A stretch of DNA of 64,000 nucleotides from Streptomyces qinglanensis (GCF_900111245.1 NZ_FOGO01000014.1:1-64000), one strand, 5' to 3'. Shown: positions 8,327-16,731, numbered from the stretch's first letter. The notes: generated from the letters alone by a model not told the origin. A program made the numbers and translations.

Positions 8327-9611
8327 CCTGCTCCTCTTCCGTCCGCACCTCCCCCCGCTCTTCCTCCCGCTTATCCTCCCGCTTCTCCCTCCGCGGATAC
8401 GACGCGGCGACCACCCGGGAGCGGGCGTGCACCCGCGCGGAGACGGCGGTCGCGAGCACCGCGACCGCCGCCATGGCCGCGCCGACCCAGGCCACGGCCG
8501 GGTACCCCCAGCCCGCCGAGATGGCCAGGCCCCCCACCCAGGGCCCGACCGTGTTGCCGATGTTGAACGAGGCCGTCGTCGTGGCCCCGGCCAAGGTGGG
8601 CGCCGCGTCTGCCGCGTTGAACATCCGGGCGTTCAGCGCGGGCGCGGTCGTGAACGCGGTGACGCCGAGCAGCAGGGCCAGTCCGATCGCGGCCCAGCGG
8701 TACTCGGCGAGCAGCGCCAGCAGCGCGAGCACGGCGGTCGACGCCGCGATGCCGCCGTACATCGTGCCGAACAGGTGCGCGTCCGCGATCCGCCCGCCGA
8801 TCACCGTGCCGATCAGCCCGCCGAGCCCGAACAGCGCGAGCACGCTGGGCACCCAGCTCTCCGGCAGCCCGGCGACATCGGTGAGCAGCGGCGCCAGATA
8901 GGAGAAGACGGCGAAGACGGCGCCCGCGTTCAGCGCGATGGTCAGCAGGGCCAGCCACACCTGCTTGTCCCGGTAGATCCGCAGCTCCCGCCGGAGATCG
9001 GGGGCCTCGGCGCCGGTCGGCACCGGGGTACGGGGCACCAGTGCGAGCACCCCGGCCAGGCCGACGGCCGAGAGTGCGGCGACCGCCCAGAACGCCGCGC
9101 GCCAGCCCGCGTGCTGGCCGAGGAACGATCCGGCCGGTACGCCCGCGATGTTGGCGATGCTCAGCCCGCCCACCATGATCGCCATGGCCCGGGCCCGGGC
9201 GTTCTCCGGCACCAGCGAGACCGCGACCGCGGCGCCGACCGCCCAGAACCCGGCGCAGGCCAGCGCGCTGACCACCCGGGAGGCGAACAGCACTTCGTAG
9301 CCGGGCGCGAGTGCGCCCGCGACCTGCCCCAGCATGAAGACGGCCAGCAGTGCGACCAGCGTCGTCCGGCGCGGCAGCTTCAACGTCGCCGCCGCCAGCA
9401 CCGGAGCGCCCACGACCATGCCCACCGCGAACGCCGACACCAGCAGTCCGGCCTGGGGGATCGACACGTCCAGATCCCGGGCCAGCGGTTGCAGGATCCC
9501 GGAGAGCATGAACTCGGAGGTCCCGAGCGCGAAGACGGACAGGCCCAGCACATGGACGGCCGCCGGGACACGGGCGGCGGAGGGGCGGCCCTCTACGAGA
9601 TCGTCAGGCAT
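8316..9611 (-). CDS. MFS drug exporter, Cmx/chloramphenicol-efflux type
   Basis: The 431-residue protein has twelve predicted membrane segments and the N-terminal motif 'LGLSVFALGTSEFMLSGIL' seen in the Cmx/CmlR-type chloramphenicol exporters of actinomycetes and in related DHA1 exporters such as AraJ. Motif-A-like 'KLPRRTTLVALLAVFMLGQ' and 'RVVSALACAGFWAVGAA' are intact. The start at 9611 is preferred over an in-frame codon at 9644 because GAGGG lies 4-8 nt upstream. The C-terminal ~25 residues are highly charged (Lys/Arg/Glu). It probably exports phenicols or related compounds, but the true substrate cannot be told from sequence. Confidence 0.85.
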   Translation of the reverse strand: MPDDLVEGRPSAARVPAAVHVLGLSVFALGTSEFMLSGILQPLARDLDVSIPQAGLLVSAFAVGMVVGAPVLAAATLKLPRRTTLVALLAVFMLGQVAGALAPGYEVLFASRVVSALACAGFWAVGAAVAVSLVPENARARAMAIMVGGLSIANIAGVPAGSFLGQHAGWRAAFWAVAALSAVGLAGVLALVPRTPVPTGAEAPDLRRELRIYRDKQVWLALLTIALNAGAVFAVFSYLAPLLTDVAGLPESWVPSVLALFGLGGLIGTVIGGRIADAHLFGTMYGGIAASTAVLALLALLAEYRWAAIGLALLLGVTAFTTAPALNARMFNAADAAPTLAGATTTASFNIGNTVGPWVGGLAISAGWGYPAVAWVGAAMAAVAVLATAVSARVHARSRVVAASYPRREKREDKREEERGEVRTEEEQARV

Positions 9612-9621
9612 GACACCCTCA

Positions 9622-9729
9622 ACCCCGCTTCGGGGTCCGCGCATTCCGCAGCCGCAGCCGCAGCCGCAGCCGCAGCCGCAGCCGCAGCCGCAGCCGCAGC
9701 CGCCGCCGGAGCCGGAGCCGGAGCCGGAG
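9622..9729. repeat. Hexanucleotide repeat array and hairpin upstream of the exporter
   Basis: Nine perfect CCGCAG units (9646-9699) are followed by CCGCCG and four CCGGAG units (9706-9729). Closer to the gene, ACCCCG (9622-9627) and CGGGGT (9631-9636) form a tight hairpin just before the ribosome site on the minus strand. The array lies in the 200-nt spacer between two minus-strand genes and could vary in length by slippage. Confidence 0.7.
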
Positions 9730-9811
9730 CCGGGGCAGGGACCCGAGCCCGCTCCCGGGGGCCGACCCCGGTTCCGGTCGGTGCTCGGGCGGGCCGCGGC
9801 GGGTCACTGGT

Positions 9812-10081
9812 TCAGCGCCACTGCGGTGGGATGTTCGTCATCTGCTGCAGCAAGTCCCAGCCGTCGGCCCGCTGCCTGCGCTCCTCCAGCCCGTCGTGCC
9901 AGGGCGCGCCGTTGGCCACCCAGTAGCCGCGGTAGATGCGCACTCCCGTGACGCTGCTGTCGCCGATGTCGGACTCGTTGCCGCAGCAGGGGCAGAGGCA
10001 CTCCGTCGGCCACCCGCCCTCCCAGACGACTTGGCCATCGAACCCGCAGATCCGGCAGACGGTCTCCGTCTCTTCCTCCAT
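9812..10081 (-). CDS. Small cysteine-rich (CPCC-type) protein
   Basis: The start at 10081 is chosen over 10087 because AGGAG then has a 7-nt spacing. The 89-residue product contains 'CRICG' and 'CLCPCCGNESDIGD', a four-cysteine zinc-ribbon-like arrangement near the N-terminus, followed by an aromatic-rich domain ('IYRGYWVANGAPWHDGLEE') ending 'NIPPQWR'. Similar small proteins occur as hypotheticals in Streptomyces. Resemblance to Cys-rich CPCC proteins is partial. A structural zinc site is likely; the function is unknown. Confidence 0.7.
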   Translation of the reverse strand: MEEETETVCRICGFDGQVVWEGGWPTECLCPCCGNESDIGDSSVTGVRIYRGYWVANGAPWHDGLEERRQRADGWDLLQQMTNIPPQWR

Positions 10082-10136
10082 CAGCATGCTCCTCGTCGTA
10101 CGGTGCCGGACTCCGGGGAGGCCGGGTGTTCCCGCG

Positions 10137-11078
10137 TCATGTCTCCAGCAGTCCCAGTTCCGTCGTCAGATTGCGCCGGGCCGCGGGCTCCCAGCGGTCG
10201 CGCGCGTAGCCGGTGCGGAACAGGTGCGGGAGGCCGAGGAGCTGGCGCAGGACGGCGGAGCGGCCCTCCCGGAAGGCGGCGTCCGGGACGAAGGCGTACT
10301 CCTGGCGGATCTCGGCGGCGTAGTGCGCGTACTGCTCGGGTGTGCCCGCCAGGACGGCGAGGTCCGCGTCGCAGAGCAGTTCGCCGTCGAGGTCGTTCCC
10401 GGCGGGGTCGTGGGTGACCGTGAGGCGGACGAGCCGGGCGACCTCGGCAGTACGGGCGGCCGGTACCCCGGCCTCGGGCAGCGCGCGTTCGGCCAGGCGG
10501 GCGCTGCGCTCCTCGTTCTCGCTGCGGTCGGGCCGGTAGACGGCGTCGTGGAACCACGCGGCCAGCCGTACGGCGGTGAGGTCGGGGCCCGCGTCGGCGC
10601 GCGTGCCGGTTCCGGGGCCGGCCGCCTCCTCCGGGGGGAGCTGCGCGGCGAGCTCGTCGATCCGGTCCAGCACGGCGCGCAGGTGCGCCGTGCCGTGGTA
10701 GCGCCGGTGGGGCTCGGCCCAGCGGCCGAGCAGGTCCTCGCCGTAGGGGGCCGGGTCCGGGCCGGCGGTCCCTTCGCGGGCGCTGATCAGCAGCGCGTTC
10801 CAGCGGTCGAGCAGCTCCCGGTCTGCTGCGTCCGGGGCGAGGGGCGCCGTCTCCTGGTCCGGACGGGCCGTGCCCGGGTGCGAGGCGTCCGGGGCGGGAG
10901 GCGCCGTGCCGGGGGGTGCCGTGCCGGGGTCCGGGCGCGCTGCGTCCGGGGCCGGACGTGATTCCCGGGGGTCCGGACGTGCGGCGTCCGCGGGCTCCCG
11001 CGCCGTGCCGTGGGCCGGTCGCCGGACCGTTCCGTCGTCCGGCCGGCCGGACGCGGGTGGGGGCTCTGTCGTCGACAT
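10137..11078 (-). CDS. HD-domain metal-dependent phosphohydrolase
   Basis: The 313-residue protein has a disordered Pro/Ala/Asp-rich N-terminus (~1-90) and a predicted all-helical HD domain carrying the metal ligands: His in 'YHGTAHLRAV', the HD pair in 'AAWFHDAVYRP' and Asp in 'LLCDADLAVLAG'. Such proteins hydrolyse phosphomonoesters or phosphodiesters; related Streptomyces proteins are annotated as predicted metal-dependent HD phosphohydrolases. The start at 11078 lies 67 nt from the divergent cutC start; an internal start after the low-complexity region is possible. No clear ribosome site is seen. Confidence 0.82.
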   Translation of the reverse strand: MSTTEPPPASGRPDDGTVRRPAHGTAREPADAARPDPRESRPAPDAARPDPGTAPPGTAPPAPDASHPGTARPDQETAPLAPDAADRELLDRWNALLISAREGTAGPDPAPYGEDLLGRWAEPHRRYHGTAHLRAVLDRIDELAAQLPPEEAAGPGTGTRADAGPDLTAVRLAAWFHDAVYRPDRSENEERSARLAERALPEAGVPAARTAEVARLVRLTVTHDPAGNDLDGELLCDADLAVLAGTPEQYAHYAAEIRQEYAFVPDAAFREGRSAVLRQLLGLPHLFRTGYARDRWEPAARRNLTTELGLLET

Positions 11079-11145
11079 CGGGCAATTGTGGTCCGAAGGG
11101 AGTGCCGTCTTCCAGCGTCTTCCGCCGTGTGGCACTCTGTTGCGC

Positions 11146-11850
11146 ATGTCTAGACCAATTCTCGAGGTGGTCGCGCTCAGCGCGGAAGACGCTGCCGCAG
11201 CGGAGGTCGGGGGAGCGGACCGCCTGGAGGTGGTCACCGACATGGCCGCCGACGGGCTCACCCCGTCCCTGGAGACCTACACCGCCGTCCGGGACGCCGT
11301 CAGCATCCCGCTCCGGGTGATGCTGCGCCTCGCCGACGGCTTCGGCGCCGGGGGCGACGCCGGGATCGAGGAGCTGTGCGCCCGCGGAGCGGCGCTGCGC
11401 GCGGCGGGTGCCGAGGAGTTCGTGCTCGGCTTCCTCGACGAGGCGGGGCAGGCGGACCTGCGCGCCGTCGAGGCCGTCACGGCTGCCGTACCGGGGTGCC
11501 GGTGGACCTTCCACCGCGCCCTCGACCGCGCTGCCGACCGCGACGCCCTCCGCAAGCAGCTCGCCGACGCGCCCGGCCTGGACACCTACCTCACCGCCGG
11601 CTCCCCGGACGGGGTGACCGACGGCTTCCGGACGCTCTGCGCCGAGGCCGCCCGCACCACCGCGGAGGAGCCGGGATACGGGCCCCGGCTGCTGGTCGGG
11701 GGCGGGCTCTCGCTCGACCACGTCGCCGGACTGCGCCGGGCCGGCATCGACGCCTTCCACATCGGCAGCGCCGCCCGCCCCCGCGGTTGGGCCGGCCCGG
11801 TCGACCCCGCCGCCGTCCGCACCTGGCGCCAGGCCCTCGACCTGGACTGA
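11146..11850 (+). CDS. cutC: Copper homeostasis protein CutC
   Basis: The 234-residue protein matches CutC over its whole length: 'LEVVALSAEDAAAAEVGGADRLE' type opening, 'GLTPSLETYTAVRDAVSIPLRVMLR', 'EEFVLGFLDEAG', 'TFHRALDRAAD' and the C-terminal 'LLVGGGLSLDHVAGLRRAGIDAFHIGSAAR', consistent with a TIM barrel. CutC has been linked to copper handling, but its biochemical activity remains uncertain. The ATG at 11146 has no ribosome site; CACTCT sits 7 nt upstream, so it may be leaderless. It is divergent from the HD-domain gene. Confidence 0.9.
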   Translation: MSRPILEVVALSAEDAAAAEVGGADRLEVVTDMAADGLTPSLETYTAVRDAVSIPLRVMLRLADGFGAGGDAGIEELCARGAALRAAGAEEFVLGFLDEAGQADLRAVEAVTAAVPGCRWTFHRALDRAADRDALRKQLADAPGLDTYLTAGSPDGVTDGFRTLCAEAARTTAEEPGYGPRLLVGGGLSLDHVAGLRRAGIDAFHIGSAARPRGWAGPVDPAAVRTWRQALDLD

Positions 11851-11912
11851 CGGAGCCGGGGAGTGGTTGCCCGGGTCCCGGCCCGGGACCGCACCCGGAG
11901 CCGGGCCGTCTG

Positions 11913-13448
11913 CTACGCGGAGCCGGGCCGGGTGGCGCCGGCCGTCGCCGTGGCTGAGGCGCCCGCCGCGCCCCCGGCGGTCGTGGCGGTCACGGTGGCC
12001 GTAGTGGCCGTAGTGGCCGTAGTGGCCGCAGCGGTCGCGGTGACCGCGGTGGCCGTCCCGGCCGGGGCCGCCGGGTGCACCGTCCCGGCCGGTCGCCGGC
12101 GCCTGGCCCGCACGAGGCGGTCCCGCGTACCCCGGACGCCCGCTACGCCGTCCTGCGTACCGCGGGTACCCCGCGCGTCCTGCGCGCCGCGGGTGCCGCG
12201 GACACCTCCGGCGGGCCGGCCGCTGCGGGAGGTGCCCGCGACGGTGGCGCCGCTGCGGAGGACGGCGGTCGCGCCCGTCAGGACGAGGGCGGCGACGGTG
12301 GCGCCGAACACGGCGGCGGCGGTGTCGAGGGAGGTGGCGTCGCTGAGCGCCCCGGCGGCCACCGGCAGCGCCCCGGCCAGCAGGTAGCCGCCCGCGGTGA
12401 GGGCGGCGTTGGCCTCGGCCAGGCGTGCGGCCGGGACGTCGGAGCTGAGCATGGTCAGGGCGCCGAGCTGGGTCAGGCCCTGGCCGAGTCCGGCGAGGAC
12501 GGCGGAGGCGACGAGTGCGGGGACCGAGGTGGTGCGGACGGCGAGGACGAGCACGGCCATGCTCGCCGTGGTCAGTCCGGCGCCGGTGAGCAGGTCCGTG
12601 CGCACTCGCAGCCTGCGCGCGGCGAACTGGATCCCCGTCGCGGCGGCGAACAGGACGAAGATGGTCGCACCGGAGAGGATCCGGCTGCGGGTGTGCAACA
12701 GGTCGGCGAGCAGGGTGGGGCCGAGGGAGAGCACGAAGCCGGTCGCCGCGATCGCGGGCGCGAAGACGCCCAGGCCCAGCAGGAGCTGGCCGCGGTTGGC
12801 CCGTGGCGCGGAGGGGATGCGGACCAGGCGCCGGGCGGTGCCGGGTGCGGCCCGGTCGGCCCGCGGCGGCAGCGGCATCCGGACCACCACGGCGAACGCG
12901 GCCAGCAGCAGGCCGATCTGGACCAGGAAGACGGTGACCGAGGGGCCGGGCACCAGCTCGGACAGCAGCCCGGCCAGCAGCGGACCGACGGCGGCGCCGC
13001 CGACCATGGAGGACGAGGCGATCAGTCCGGCCGTGCGCTTCTGCGTGCGGTCCGCGAGGTCGGAGACGGCCGCCATCCCGGCGGAGAGGAACGCGCCGAC
13101 CGCGATCCCGCTCAGCAGCCGCGCCACCAGGAGCAGGGGCACCGAGTGCGCCGTGGCGAACAGCGCCGAGGCCAGCAGGCCGAGCACCAGGCCGGGGAGC
13201 AGTACCGGCTTGCGGCCGTAGCGGTCGGAGAGGGTGCCCGCGACGGTGAGGGTGCCCAGCAGTCCGGCGATGTAGGCGGCGTAGACCGCCGTCAGGGCGG
13301 CTGCGGAGAAGCCGATCCGGTCCTGCCACAGGACGTAGAGCGGAGCGGGTTCGTTGGAGAGGGCGAGTACGGCGACGACCGGCCAGGCGGCCAGCCACAT
13401 CCAGCCCCGTCGGGGGGCGGAGGAGGCGGGCGGAGCGGAAGCGGACAT
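11913..13448 (-). CDS. MFS transporter with low-complexity C-terminal tail
   Basis: The 511-residue transporter has twelve predicted membrane helices (about 15-405) with motif A as 'GTLSDRYGRKPVLLPGLVLG' and resembles DHA1 drug exporters. The start at 13448 has AGGAGC upstream. The last ~100 residues are a basic stretch of 'VRGTR'-type repeats and then Ala/Thr repeats encoded by 9-bp tandem units (near 12000-12030), unusual for a transporter and probably disordered. It is divergent from an ArsR-type regulator, and three copies of an 18-bp palindrome lie between them, so it is very likely the regulator's target. Confidence 0.85.
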   Translation of the reverse strand: MSASAPPASSAPRRGWMWLAAWPVVAVLALSNEPAPLYVLWQDRIGFSAAALTAVYAAYIAGLLGTLTVAGTLSDRYGRKPVLLPGLVLGLLASALFATAHSVPLLLVARLLSGIAVGAFLSAGMAAVSDLADRTQKRTAGLIASSSMVGGAAVGPLLAGLLSELVPGPSVTVFLVQIGLLLAAFAVVVRMPLPPRADRAAPGTARRLVRIPSAPRANRGQLLLGLGVFAPAIAATGFVLSLGPTLLADLLHTRSRILSGATIFVLFAAATGIQFAARRLRVRTDLLTGAGLTTASMAVLVLAVRTTSVPALVASAVLAGLGQGLTQLGALTMLSSDVPAARLAEANAALTAGGYLLAGALPVAAGALSDATSLDTAAAVFGATVAALVLTGATAVLRSGATVAGTSRSGRPAGGVRGTRGAQDARGTRGTQDGVAGVRGTRDRLVRARRRRPAGTVHPAAPAGTATAVTATAAATTATTATTATVTATTAGGAAGASATATAGATRPGSA

Positions 13449-13486
13449 GCGGGAGCTCCTGGGCAGAGGAGGGCGGGACACAAGGA

Positions 13487-13557
13487 GTACGACTGGACTC
13501 GTACAAGTAGTACGAGAGAATTCGTACCAGTGGCGAGTAGTACGATGCAAGTCGTAC
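13487..13557. promoter_or_regulatory. Three copies of an 18-bp palindromic operator, GTACGA-N6-TCGTAC
   Basis: Perfect inverted repeats occur at 13487-13504, 13510-13527 and 13540-13557, each GTACGA, six variable bases, then TCGTAC. The spacers differ (CTGGAC, GAGAAT, TGCAAG), so the arms are conserved and not part of a longer duplication. Copy starts are 23 and 30 bp apart. They occupy the divergent region between the MFS gene and the ArsR-type gene and are the obvious binding sites for that regulator. Confidence 0.85.
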
Positions 13558-13669
13558 TGCCGTGGTTGGTTGCGGTGCGGTGCGGTGCGGTCGCCCGCAC
13601 GACCGCCGACCGGCGTCCGCCGACCGTCCACCGCCACCCGCTGACCGCCGACCGCCGAAGGAGGAGCCC

Positions 13670-14050
13670 GTGAGTGACGCGGCCCTCGACCGGGAGTTCC
13701 GTATCCCGCCGCCCCCGCCCGGTGCCGAGGTCCCCGAGCCGCTGCCCGAGCCGGGCCGGGACGAGATCCGGCTGGAGGCGGTGATGGCGGCGCTCAGCGA
13801 CCCGCTCCGGATCGGGGTGGTCCGCAAACTGCTGCTGGAGTCGGTCGACTTCGACCACACCTGCACCTGGTTCGGGCTGGAGCGGCCCAAGTCCTCGCTG
13901 ACCCACCACTTCCGTACCCTGCGCGAGGCGGGCCTCGTCCGGCAGCGTCAGTACGGGCCCTCCCGCCGCAACCAGGTGCGCATCGCGGACCTGAAGGCGC
14001 GGTTCCCCGGTCTGCTCGCCCTGATCGCCGACTGGACCCCGGCCGAGTAG
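13670..14050 (+). CDS. ArsR-type winged-helix regulator
   Basis: The 126-residue protein starts at a GTG with AAGGAGGAG upstream. After a Pro/Glu-rich N-terminus it has a winged helix-turn-helix: 'AALSDPLRIGVVRKLLLE', recognition-helix region 'PKSSLTHHFRTLREAGLVRQ' and wing 'GPSRRNQVRIADLKARFPGLL'. No metal-binding CxC motif is seen in the alpha3 position, although one Cys occurs in 'DHTCTWFGLE', so it is probably a small-molecule rather than metal sensor. It is divergent from an MFS transporter and presumably represses both genes through the repeated palindromes in the shared region. Confidence 0.85.
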   Translation: MSDAALDREFRIPPPPPGAEVPEPLPEPGRDEIRLEAVMAALSDPLRIGVVRKLLLESVDFDHTCTWFGLERPKSSLTHHFRTLREAGLVRQRQYGPSRRNQVRIADLKARFPGLLALIADWTPAE

Positions 14051-14527
14051 CCCTCTGCGCGACATCCCGCGCGTTTCCGTGTTTCCTCATCCGCGCGTTT
14101 CCGCGTTTCCGCGTTTCCGCGTTTCCGCGTTTCCGCGTTTCGCGTTTCGCGTTTCGCGTTTCCTCGTCCGCGCGATTCCTCGGGCTCCGCTGCGTTCCTG
14201 GCCCCGTGGCCACACCCCGTGGCCAGGGGTTCTTTGCCCTCCCTCCCCCCTCCCCGGGGGGCTTCGCGCCCCGGCGAGACGACGGCAGGGTGCGGGCAGC
14301 CTTCCGCAGGTGGGCCGCCCACGTCTGCTCCACGTCTGCTCCACGTCTGCTGGTCGAGCCCCGGCGGGTACGCGATGCAGCAAGCGCATGGCGTGATCAG
14401 GCCGCGAACGATCGCTTCGCCGTGGTCTCCGCCGCTGTCTCCCACCGGCCGCCGGCGAACGCTCGCGGGTGCGCGTTCCCGAGTACGTGCGGCGCCCGGT
14501 GCCGCGGGCGCTGCGTACTCTGGCCGG
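14051..14527. repeat. Gene-free region with CGCGTTTC tandem array
   Basis: Six perfect 8-bp units CGCGTTTC (14094-14141) run into three 7-bp units GCGTTTC (14142-14162). The array is flanked by a 16-nt direct repeat, TTTCCTCATCCGCGCG (14082-14097) and TTTCCTCGTCCGCGCG (14159-14174). A triplicated CCACGTCTGCT follows at about 14318-14350. No convincing gene lies here; the frame of the next gene stays open but its translation before 14528 looks non-coding. Confidence 0.75.
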
Positions 14528-15439
14528 GTGGGCGACCGGCGAACAGGCAGCGCGGTGGCCGCGGCCCGTCCGCTGCTCCGCCACGAGGACCGGCACGGCG
14601 GCGACGCGGTGGCGGGTGCCGCCCGGCGACTGTGGACGTCCGAACGGGCGTGCCTGGGCCCGGCGTCCGACAGCGGGCTGACGGCCGAGGTGGCGGAACT
14701 CGCCCAGATCGCGGGCTGGCTCCTCTTCGACGCGGGCCGGCAGGCCGCGGCCCGCCGCGCCTTCACCGACTCGCGCACGCTGGCCCTCCGCGCCGGGGAC
14801 GCCCGACGGGAGTGGTTCGCACTGGACATGCTGGCCATGCACGCCGTCGACGGCCACCGCCCCGATCGGGCCCTGGCCGTCACCGAGGAGCTCCTGGCCC
14901 GCCCCCGGGTGCCGCCGAGGGTGGCACTGCTGGCGCGGGTACGGCAGGCCCGCGCCCTCGCGCAGACCGGTGAGCGGGCCCGGGCCCTGACGGCGATGCG
15001 CCGGGCGCGGGGTGCGCTGCAGGACTCCGTCGCCCTGCGGGACCCCGCCTGGACCTGGTGGGTGGACGGGACCGAAGTCCTCGGCCACGAAGCCGAGATG
15101 CTGCTGGATCTGGACGCTCCACGGGCCGCGCTCCCGCTGTTCCACGCGCTCGACCAGAGGGTCCGCGCCACCGCGCCCACGGGCCGGATCGCCCTCCACC
15201 ACGCGGTGGCCGGGCTGACCGGCCACATCCGTGCGGGCGCCTGGCCGGAAGCCGCCCCGTCGCTGGCCCGCGCAGCGCACCTGCTGACCGATGTCACCTC
15301 CACCCGCAGCACCACCCGCCTCCGCGGCACCCTGCACGCCCTCCACCGGCACGCCCCCACGTGGCTCCTCCACCACGCGCGCGACACGCTGCACGCGGCC
15401 GCCCGCCCGACACCCCCACCCGCACCGCCCGGCCCCTGA
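14528..15439 (+). CDS. TPR-like regulator remnant or stand-alone TPR protein (no HTH)
   Basis: The 303-residue protein is made of helical TPR-like repeats such as 'ELAQIAGWLLFDAGRQAAARRAFTDSRTLALRAGD', 'VTEELLARPRVPPRVALLARVRQARALAQTG' and 'DPAWTWWVDGTEVLGHEAEMLLDL'. These match the C-terminal half of Streptomyces XRE-type regulators, but the N-terminal DNA-binding domain is absent; upstream in-frame translation shows nothing like an HTH. The GTG at 14528 is supported by TACTCT 6 nt upstream, a leaderless arrangement. It may be a truncated regulator or a separately encoded TPR protein. It is convergent with the erythromycin-esterase gene. Confidence 0.65.
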   Translation: MGDRRTGSAVAAARPLLRHEDRHGGDAVAGAARRLWTSERACLGPASDSGLTAEVAELAQIAGWLLFDAGRQAAARRAFTDSRTLALRAGDARREWFALDMLAMHAVDGHRPDRALAVTEELLARPRVPPRVALLARVRQARALAQTGERARALTAMRRARGALQDSVALRDPAWTWWVDGTEVLGHEAEMLLDLDAPRAALPLFHALDQRVRATAPTGRIALHHAVAGLTGHIRAGAWPEAAPSLARAAHLLTDVTSTRSTTRLRGTLHALHRHAPTWLLHHARDTLHAAARPTPPPAPPGP

Positions 15440-15509
15440 CGCCGCCCGGCGCCACCTCCGGGCCGTCCATCTCCGGGCCGTCCACCCTTTGTCGGCGTCC
15501 CCCGGTGCC

Positions 15510-16727
15510 CTACGCCTCCTCGGAGGGTTTCTCTCCCGCGTCCCTGACGAACACGACTCCGTCCAGCTCGCCCAACTGGTCCGGGGCGAGTGGTGCGTAG
15601 CCGAACCAGGGGGAGGTGCGGGGCGCGGGGTGCGGGGTGCCGAGGGCGGCGGCCAGCCTGGAGGCGTCGACGACGCAGGGGGCCCGCGGGAGTGCGTACA
15701 GGAGCCCTTCGAGGGTGTCCGGCGGCGGGGTGTCGACGCCCCGGTGCCGGATCGTGCCGAGCGCCGTGGCCAGGAAGGCGTACTCCGCGCCCAGACGGAC
15801 CTGCGCGAGCGCGCCGGCACTCCACCACTCCACCTGCCCCTGCCACATCTGCATCGTGCTCTTCGCCCGCTGGAGATGGGAGTTGTGCGCGTGGACCAGC
15901 ACCGGGCCCCGTGCGGCGAGGTCGAGGAGGTTCTCGGCCATCATCCGGTCCCGCAGCCCCACCAGCCGCGTCATCCGGTTCGGCGAGGTGTCGGCCATCG
16001 AGGAGTGGTAGCGCAGCAGGCCGGTGGCGCTCCGCGCGGACAGGCGTGCCCGGTCCCAGTCGTCCCGCGAGGTCGCCGCGATCAGGTGCGGGGCCTGCTC
16101 CTCGAGCAGCGCCACCAGGTCGTCGGCGAGCAGCCGCAGTTCCCCGGCCTCGGTGCTCCGCCCCATGGACCGGGCCGGCTCCAGCATCGCGTCGGGATGG
16201 GTCCAGCGGTCGTCGGCGCCGAGCAGGGTGTCGAGCGCCTCCGGGGTGCAGGGGAGCAGGTCCGCGTCCCCGTGGGCCGCGAGGTAGCCGTGCAGTGCGG
16301 TGAGGGCCTGCCGGGGGCTCTCGGGGCCGGTGATCTCCAGCGGGCCGTCGAATCCGGCGAAGCGGACCTGTTCGGCCGCGGGGCGGCCGTCGTTGTGGGC
16401 ACGCATCCAGCGCACGAGTGCGCGGTTGGCCGCGGAGGCGCCGAGGCCGTGGCTGAAGCCGTGCTCCATGACGCCGTCGAGGGTGCCTGTGCCAGCGGTG
16501 ACGTAGTCGTCCACGACCAGGCCGCGCAGGCAGTCGCTCTCCAGCGCAATCGTCCGGTAGCCCTCCTGCTCGACGAGTTGCCGGAAGAGCGTGTTGCGCA
16601 CCTCCAGCAGGGAGTCCTCGCCGTGGGTGGGCTCGCCCAGGGCGAGCAGCCGGGGCCGGTTCGGGAGCAGTTCCATGACGGCGGCGCCTTCGACAGCGCG
16701 GGCCGCGTCCTTGAGGTCAGTAGCCAT
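15510..16727 (-). CDS. Erythromycin esterase family protein
   Basis: The 405-residue protein carries the family core: 'LLALGEPTHGEDSLLEVRN', 'YRTIALESDCLRGLVVDDYV', 'LVRWMRAHNDGRP' and 'VLVHAHNSHLQRAKSTM', including the Glu/His positions of the EreA/EreB-type active site. Characterised members hydrolyse the macrolactone ring of erythromycin; many Streptomyces homologues have unknown substrates. The start at 16727 is preferred because the upstream extension would run over the divergent promoter. It is divergent from a TioE-type regulator, a recurring pairing. Macrolide hydrolysis is possible but not shown. Confidence 0.87.
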   Translation of the reverse strand: MATDLKDAARAVEGAAVMELLPNRPRLLALGEPTHGEDSLLEVRNTLFRQLVEQEGYRTIALESDCLRGLVVDDYVTAGTGTLDGVMEHGFSHGLGASAANRALVRWMRAHNDGRPAAEQVRFAGFDGPLEITGPESPRQALTALHGYLAAHGDADLLPCTPEALDTLLGADDRWTHPDAMLEPARSMGRSTEAGELRLLADDLVALLEEQAPHLIAATSRDDWDRARLSARSATGLLRYHSSMADTSPNRMTRLVGLRDRMMAENLLDLAARGPVLVHAHNSHLQRAKSTMQMWQGQVEWWSAGALAQVRLGAEYAFLATALGTIRHRGVDTPPPDTLEGLLYALPRAPCVVDASRLAAALGTPHPAPRTSPWFGYAPLAPDQLGELDGVVFVRDAGEKPSEEA

Positions 16728-16731
16728 ACCG

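Noticed and set aside
9611-9644. Short upstream reading segment considered as an attenuator leader peptide for the exporter
   Set aside because: It is in frame with the exporter and has no stop codon, so it is an N-terminal extension rather than a leader peptide.
10081-13890. Very long open frame on the minus strand (about 1269 codons) across cutC, the HD gene and the MFS/ArsR region
   Set aside because: It is antisense or out of frame to clear genes and its translation is Arg/Pro/Gly-rich, as expected for shadow frames in >70% GC DNA.
14082-14174. Tandem CGCGTTTC array considered as a CRISPR-like repeat
   Set aside because: Units are 7-8 bp with no spacers and no cas genes nearby.
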